From a virus, in IMG/VR virus record IMGVR_UViG_3300049048_000063, positions 1 to 40,273 of that record: a DNA stretch of 40,273 nt. One strand, given 5' to 3'. Below the pieces are notes generated by a model. It was not told where the DNA came from. It ran no database searches and worked only from the letters and a program-made list of their open reading frames with translations. Position numbers and translations under genes: made by a program. This document shows positions 36,407 to 40,273 of this stretch, piece by piece (position 1 is the first letter of the stretch; the number at the start of each line of letters is the position of its first letter).

Positions 36407-36617
36407 AGAGGAGCTCCTACAGATCACCGGGTACAAGCGAGCAGCTGACCAACTCCCCGAGCTGCACCGCCAGGGATTCTTCCGCGCCCGCCGGTCCACA
36501 ACCACGGGCGACGTGATCCTGGAGCGCGCGCACTACGATGCCGTCTGCGCTGGCCAAGTCGCACAGAAAGAACCCACCGTGCGTGCACCGAATGTCCGCA
36601 AACTGAGGGCAGCATGA
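36387..36617 (+). CDS. DUF4224 protein (integrase partner, excisionase position)
   Basis: 76-aa protein (MSITLSEEELLQITGYKRAA). LSEEELLQITGYKRAADQLP and ELHRQGFFRARRS are the signature of DUF4224, a small winged-helix-like family nearly always found directly upstream of phage integrases. The stop overlaps the integrase start by 4 bp. By position it may act as recombination directionality factor or DNA-bending partner. Confidence 0.8.
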   Translation: MSITLSEEELLQITGYKRAADQLPELHRQGFFRARRSTTTGDVILERAHYDAVCAGQVAQKEPTVRAPNVRKLRAA

Positions 36618-37639
36618 TCAAGAAGTCCGGCCTGCCGCCGCGGGTCTATGAGAAAAACGGTGCCTACTGGCACGTGGCGGCCATCGGCCCGAAACGGAAG
36701 TGGACGCGCCTCTGCGCGATCCGGGAAGGTCTGCCGGCCATGTACCGAGCCCTGGCCGACATTGAGCAGCGCGGCGTGGTGAGCGACACCATGACTGCCC
36801 TCGTGGACGACTGGCTTCGGGAAGTGAGCACGACCCGCACCGAGAAGACCCAGGCCAATGACATTTACCAGTGCAAGGCGATTAAGGAAGCCTTCGTGGA
36901 CTTCCGAGCCGGCCAGGTCAATCCGCCCGCGGTGGTCGAGTTTCTGAAGAACTTCCGGGAGATGCCGCGCTCGCACAACGCCTACCGTTCGATGCTGCGC
37001 GAGCTGATGCGGTACGCAGAGGAGCGCGGCTTCCGGCCGCCGGGCTCCAATCCGGTTGACAGCATCAAGACCATGAAGACCCCGCCCCGCCGCCGGTACA
37101 TCACCGACAGTGAGCTGCGCAGGATCAAGGTCGGCATCTGCTACGGCAAGGATGGAAAGCGTACGCCCTCGGGCCCGATGATCTGCTGTCTCGTGGAGAT
37201 GGCCTACTTGACCGGGCAGCGCGCTGGTGATCTCCTGTCCATGGAATGGTCTGAGATCGGCAAGGCAGGCATCCTCTTTCAGCCCGGGAAAACCCTAGCC
37301 AGCACTGGGGTGGAGATTCTCATCCTGTGGACCCCTCGGTTGGAAAAGCTGGTGCAGCGGCTGAAAGCTTTCCCGAAGGCCAACATGAAGTATGTTTTCT
37401 GCAAGCAGGACGGGAAACGCTACACCTACTCCGGGATCTCCTCAGCTTGGCGCCGGGGGCTGGAACGCGCCGGGATACCCGACACGCAGTTTCGCGACCT
37501 GCGCGCAAAGGCGCTGACAGATGTTGATGAGGCCCAGGGGATCACTGCCGCCCAGCGGATGGGCGCCCATTCGACCCAGGCACAGACGGCCGAGTACGTG
37601 CGAAACAAGAAGGCGATTCGGGCGACCGCAACGCGATGA
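36614..37639 (+). CDS. int: Tyrosine recombinase / phage integrase 2 (tRNA-Pro side)
   Basis: 341-aa integrase (MIKKSGLPPRVYEKNGAYWH). The N-terminal arm-binding region has PPRVYEKNGAYWHVAAIGPK; the catalytic domain contains R203 in LTGQRAGDLLSM, R297 in FRDLRAKALTDV, H319 in GAHSTQAQT and nucleophile Y328 in AEYVR. The box II His is replaced by Arg (R294 of RDLR), as in many members of this subfamily. It is coupled to DUF4224 and ends 69 bp before the 3' end of tRNA-Pro. By operon position it is the prophage's regular integrase. Confidence 0.9.
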   Translation: MIKKSGLPPRVYEKNGAYWHVAAIGPKRKWTRLCAIREGLPAMYRALADIEQRGVVSDTMTALVDDWLREVSTTRTEKTQANDIYQCKAIKEAFVDFRAGQVNPPAVVEFLKNFREMPRSHNAYRSMLRELMRYAEERGFRPPGSNPVDSIKTMKTPPRRRYITDSELRRIKVGICYGKDGKRTPSGPMICCLVEMAYLTGQRAGDLLSMEWSEIGKAGILFQPGKTLASTGVEILILWTPRLEKLVQRLKAFPKANMKYVFCKQDGKRYTYSGISSAWRRGLERAGIPDTQFRDLRAKALTDVDEAQGITAAQRMGAHSTQAQTAEYVRNKKAIRATATR

Positions 37640-37641
37640 GC

Positions 37642-37667
37642 GTTAGACAGTGGCAGTCTAGTTAGAC
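37642..37667. promoter_or_regulatory. Putative integrase arm-type or att-proximal repeats
   Basis: GTTAGAC occurs at 37642-37648 and 37661-37667, 19 bp apart, with an inverted GTCTA at 37656-37660. The cluster lies between integrase 2 and tRNA-Pro, where arm-type sites are expected. The role is inferred. Confidence 0.4.
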
Positions 37668-37701
37668 AAAAGGCCCGCAGAGGACACCCCTGCAGGCCTT
37701 G
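37665..37701 (-). terminator. Terminator downstream of tRNA-Pro
   Basis: AAGGCC[T]GCAG on the minus strand pairs with CTGC[G]GGCCTT across one mismatch, a 10-bp stem with a 9-nt loop followed by TTGTC. It reads in the tRNA direction and would end the tRNA-Pro transcript, 8 bp past its CCA. Confidence 0.6.
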
Positions 37702-37708
37702 TCAATAT

Positions 37709-37785
37709 TGGTCGGAGCGGCGGGATTCGAACTCGCGACCCTCTGCTCCCAAAGCAGATGCGCTACCAGGCTGCGCTACGCTCCG
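37709..37785 (-). tRNA. tRNA-Pro (anticodon TGG)
   Basis: Acceptor CGGAGCG (37785-37779) pairs with CGCTCCG (37719-37713), discriminator A, encoded CCA at 37711-37709. Anticodon stem TCTGC/GCAGA encloses TTTGGGA, giving anticodon TGG (proline). T-loop GTTCGAATCCC is standard. The promoter side faces infA (a TAGAAT -10 at 37800-37795), so the gene is host-owned and only its 3' end meets the prophage. Confidence 0.96.
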
Positions 37786-37794
37786 ACAGCTCGT

Positions 37795-37800
37795 ATTCTA
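37795..37800 (-). promoter_or_regulatory. -10 box of the tRNA-Pro promoter
   Basis: TAGAAT on the minus strand lies nine bases before the mature tRNA 5' end. A -35 is not clear. The rest of the 192-bp gap between tRNA-Pro and infA shows no gene. Confidence 0.4.
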
Positions 37801-37977
37801 ACCCGGCAATTTGCTGGCTTTGGCCAAATGGGCTGCTTTTTGTGATTTTTTAAAAAGCAATCCGGAAGGACTGAGGGGAATCAGCCCTGCTGTTCGCCAG
37901 CTAAAGCGATGCCAAGAATGACGAGAAAACACCCGATGAGCTCCCTGCCCACGGCAGGTCGCCCACGAAAATCTGGA

Positions 37978-38229
37978 TCAGCGGTTGCCCGAAGGGCCCG
38001 GGCCACGGCCGGCGAGATGGCGGAAGGTGATGCGCCCCTTCGTCAAGTCATAGGGGGACATTTCCAGCGACACCTTGTCGCCCGCGAGGATGCGGATGTG
38101 GTGCTTGCGCATCTTGCCGCCGGTGTAGGCAATCAGTTGGTGTCCGTTGTCCAGCGTCACGCGAAAACGCGAGTCGGGCAAGACTTCCGTCACGGAGCCT
38201 TGCATTTCAATGAGTTCTTCTTTGGCCAT
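37978..38229 (-). CDS. infA: Translation initiation factor IF-1
   Basis: 83-aa S1/OB-fold protein ([20 protein letters not shown]) that binds the 30S A site during initiation. The conserved [20 protein letters not shown] and [20 protein letters not shown] are complete. It is slightly longer than the 72-aa enterobacterial form because of a C-terminal [10 protein letters not shown] tail, as in the second infA copy of many Betaproteobacteria. It is host-encoded and marks the right chromosomal flank. Confidence 0.95.
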   Translation of the reverse strand: MAKEELIEMQGSVTEVLPDSRFRVTLDNGHQLIAYTGGKMRKHHIRILAGDKVSLEMSPYDLTKGRITFRHLAGRGPGPSGNR

Positions 38230-38451
38230 GTTCTATCTTTTCAATACAAATATTCTGTGATCGGCGCCTGATACTGTGGCTTTCCCACGGCAGCTACGGC
38301 GCGGCGTGCTCGACGCGCGGTGCATTGGCGGGGCGGTGGGGATCGCTGCACCAGGGCGCAGATCAGGCAGAGGGCCGCGGAGACGGCTTCAATGGACAGG
38401 CAAAGCGCTGTGCAAAGCCTGTCAATTGTACCGCGATGCGGGGCCGCGCAC

Positions 38452-39705
38452 TCAGGGCGCCTCTGCGATGGCGTGGTCCGTGCGCCCGGCGTGTGCTGAG
38501 GCGGACCTTGGCCTTTCCTCGTCTCGGCCCTGCACCACCACCGCCAGCGTGCGCACCAGATCGGTCTGGGTGACGACGCCAGCCAGCCGGGCCTCGTTGT
38601 CCACGATCGGGATATGGTGATGCCCCCCGTGCGAAAACAACGGCACCAAGTCCATCGCATGCTGCCCGACCTGGGCCACCTGGACGGGATGGGACATGAT
38701 TTCATGTACCTCGGCAGGCTGGCCGCTGCGACCCATCACCAGCGCACGCAAACGCTGACCCAGTCCTTCATGGACATCGAGGTTGGCCAGCCGCATGAAG
38801 TCCGCCACCGTCACGATGCCGACGACCATCTGCTGCGCATCGACCACCGGGAGGGCCTTGATCTGCGCGCTGCGCATGAGCGCCCAAGCATCCTTGAGCG
38901 ACGCGCCGGGCTCGACCGCCAGGGGCGGTCTGGACATGATGTCCGCGCAGCGCACCTCGCCCAGCGTCCGCTGAAATGCCGCCCGCCCCGCGAGGTGCAA
39001 CAGCCCCTCCAGATCCGCCCGGCTCACGTCCAGCACCTGGTTGTAATGGGCCAGCGCCACATCGACGTCCGAAGCCGTGAACGCGCCCTCGGCCGCTGCG
39101 GCGGAGCGACCTGTGCGCTGCGGGTGTGGATACTGGCGCCCGGTGAGGCCGTTGTAGAGCATGCCCGCGGCCAGCAACACCACCACATTGAACAGAATCG
39201 GGAATGCGGCCAGATGCCACCCATCGCCTCCCGTCAACACCACATACAACGCCATCGCGCCGCCGGGCGGGTGCAGGCAGCGCAGGGGCACCATCAGCGC
39301 TATGGCAGAACCCACCGCGAGCGCCCCCGCGATTGCGGGGTCCGGCACCAACGCCGAACACAGGGCTCCCACGAGCGCCGACAGGGTGCTCCCTCCCAAC
39401 ACCGGCCAGGGCTGGGCCAGCGGGCTGGAGGGCATGCCAAACACCAGCACTGCACTGGCCCCCAACGACGCCACCATCCACGGCCCCGATGCCTCCGGGC
39501 CCGCCCACCACCGGCTGAGCCAGGCCGTGAGCAGCACGCCCATCACGGCACCCACGATGAAACGCATGCGCTCCCGGCCGTCGATACCCAACGGGGCGGG
39601 CCAGAAGTTGCGCGCCCAGCGCACGATGGGAAGAAATGCAGACCTGTCTTTTCCACCCACAGCGGGAACAGAAGACACAGTGCGACGGGATTCAGGAGGT
39701 GGCAT
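38452..39705 (-). CDS. HPP-family membrane protein with tandem CBS domains
   Basis: 417-aa inner-membrane protein. The N-terminal third has the HPP domain: PAPLGIDGRERMRFIVGAVM, hydrophobic helices, and the namesake LRCLHPPGGAMALYVVLTGG. The C-terminal half carries two CBS modules, seen in CADIMSRPPLAVEPGASLKD with VVDAQQMVVGIVTVADFMRL, and EIMSHPVQVAQVGQHAMDLV with HHHIPIVDNEARLAGVVTQT. CBS pairs usually sense adenosine nucleotides; HPP proteins have been linked to nitrite transport. Start ATG 39705 is a choice; ATG 39771 would add 22 residues, and neither has a clear ribosome site. The 222-bp gap to infA is otherwise empty. Confidence 0.82.
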   Translation of the reverse strand: MPPPESRRTVSSVPAVGGKDRSAFLPIVRWARNFWPAPLGIDGRERMRFIVGAVMGVLLTAWLSRWWAGPEASGPWMVASLGASAVLVFGMPSSPLAQPWPVLGGSTLSALVGALCSALVPDPAIAGALAVGSAIALMVPLRCLHPPGGAMALYVVLTGGDGWHLAAFPILFNVVVLLAAGMLYNGLTGRQYPHPQRTGRSAAAAEGAFTASDVDVALAHYNQVLDVSRADLEGLLHLAGRAAFQRTLGEVRCADIMSRPPLAVEPGASLKDAWALMRSAQIKALPVVDAQQMVVGIVTVADFMRLANLDVHEGLGQRLRALVMGRSGQPAEVHEIMSHPVQVAQVGQHAMDLVPLFSHGGHHHIPIVDNEARLAGVVTQTDLVRTLAVVVQGRDEERPRSASAHAGRTDHAIAEAP

Positions 39706-39918
39706 GGGGCAGCGGACAGACTGCGGCAACGCAAGCCGCTGTGGCAGGAAGACAGGGTGCCCATTTTGCAACGCTACCCTGATTGGTGAGCGCGTGGGGG
39801 CAATGCCGCAACCAGCGCCATGGACAACGCAAGCGTCTGCGGTACGGGTAAGCCATAGGTATTCACCAGAAAAACCTTGCGGTAAATTGCTTTAAGCCTA
39901 AACAAAGGAGCTTGCCCC

Positions 39919-40273
39919 ATGACCACCCGCCGAATCGTCCTCAGCCGCAGCGCCGCCCTCGTAGGGGCCGCATCCTCGGGCCTGCTGCTGCCCTCCATCG
40001 TGCGGGCGCAGAGCGGCAAGGTTCGGGTCGGTTTCATGCTGCCCTACACCGGCACGTTCGCCCAGCTCGGCGTGGCCATCGAAAACGGTGTGCGCCTGGC
40101 CATTGACCAGCAGGGCGGCAAGCTCGGCGGCCGCGAGATCGAATGGTTCAAGGTGGACGACGAGTCCGAGCCCAGCAAGGGCGTGGAAAACGCCAGCAAG
40201 CTGGTGCAGCGCGACAAGGTGGATGTGCTGATCGGCACGGTGCACTCCGGCGTGCAGATGGGCATCCAGAAGG
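39919..40273 (+). CDS. ABC transporter periplasmic substrate-binding protein, N-terminal part
   Basis: First 118 residues of a Peripla_BP_6 (branched-chain amino acid/amide type) binding protein; the gene runs off the window. ATG 39919 follows AAAGGAG. The Tat-like signal MTTRRIVLSRSAALVGAASS continues into GLLLPSIVRAQS with an AQ cleavage site. The mature part KVRVGFMLPYTGTFAQLGVA and GVRLAIDQQGGKLGGREIEW is typical of the LivJ/HAAT family. It is a host gene; the substrate cannot be told. Confidence 0.85.
   Translation, partial: MTTRRIVLSRSAALVGAASSGLLLPSIVRAQSGKVRVGFMLPYTGTFAQLGVAIENGVRLAIDQQGGKLGGREIEWFKVDDESEPSKGVENASKLVQRDKVDVLIGTVHSGVQMGIQK

Noticed and set aside
1-40273. CRISPR arrays, insertion sequences and restriction-modification or retron genes
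   Set aside because: No regular direct-repeat/spacer array, no transposase or terminal inverted repeats, and no methyltransferase or reverse-transcriptase motifs were seen.

Overview
The window is a Betaproteobacterial chromosome segment, most likely from a Comamonadaceae (Acidovorax/Delftia/Comamonas-like) bacterium. The GC-rich coding and the host genes cysM, infA and an HPP/CBS membrane protein suggest this. It is filled almost completely by one prophage of about 36-37 kb. Host DNA remains at the left edge (5' part of cysM, tRNA-Leu) and the right edge (tRNA-Pro, infA, an HPP-CBS protein, the start of an ABC-transporter binding protein). The two tRNA genes converge, and the prophage lies between their 3' ends.

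The late module is on the minus strand, from about 19.8 kb down to 1.5 kb. In transcription order it has small terminase, PBSX-type large terminase, P22-type portal, scaffold, P22-fold major capsid protein, head-tail adaptor, a fibre-like protein, a collar/beta-propeller protein, a P22 gp10-like nozzle or stabilisation protein, several Gln/Asn/Gly-rich and ejection-type proteins, then a lysis cassette (HP1-type holin, GH108 endolysin, 3-TM holin). No tape-measure, tube or sheath gene is visible, so a short-tailed P22-like virion is expected. Ahead of this module, between a putative Q-type antiterminator gene and the first late gene, is a TTGACA promoter followed by two terminator hairpins, as in the lambda PR'-tR' arrangement.

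The early leftward module (26.99 to 20.27 kb, minus strand) is a Cro-like YdaS-family gene, a CII-position regulator, a DnaT/O-position replication protein, a DnaB-type helicase, a string of small genes, NinB, NinG and the Q-like gene. A divergent 133-aa repressor with no peptidase domain starts at 27088 and is translationally coupled to a lipoprotein gene.

The early rightward module (28.26 to 37.64 kb, plus strand) begins at a PL-like promoter. It has small and mosaic accessory genes, two paralogous ASCH-like genes, a recombination cassette (a conserved phage protein, a YqaJ-type nuclease, an SSB-like protein with an acidic tip), a DUF4224 protein and a tyrosine integrase that abuts tRNA-Pro. 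A second complete tyrosine integrase sits at the opposite end, next to tRNA-Leu.

Most notable are: (i) six related 17-bp operators, three in the cI-cro interval and three around PL, placed with the same geometry on both early promoters; (ii) three long non-coding gaps at the start of the rightward operon, each predicted to fold into a multibranched RNA and each preceding a small gene. The clearest is a 184-nt element closed by a perfect 16-bp stem. (iii) Two integrases at opposite ends, each against an intact host tRNA gene, with no obvious att duplication.
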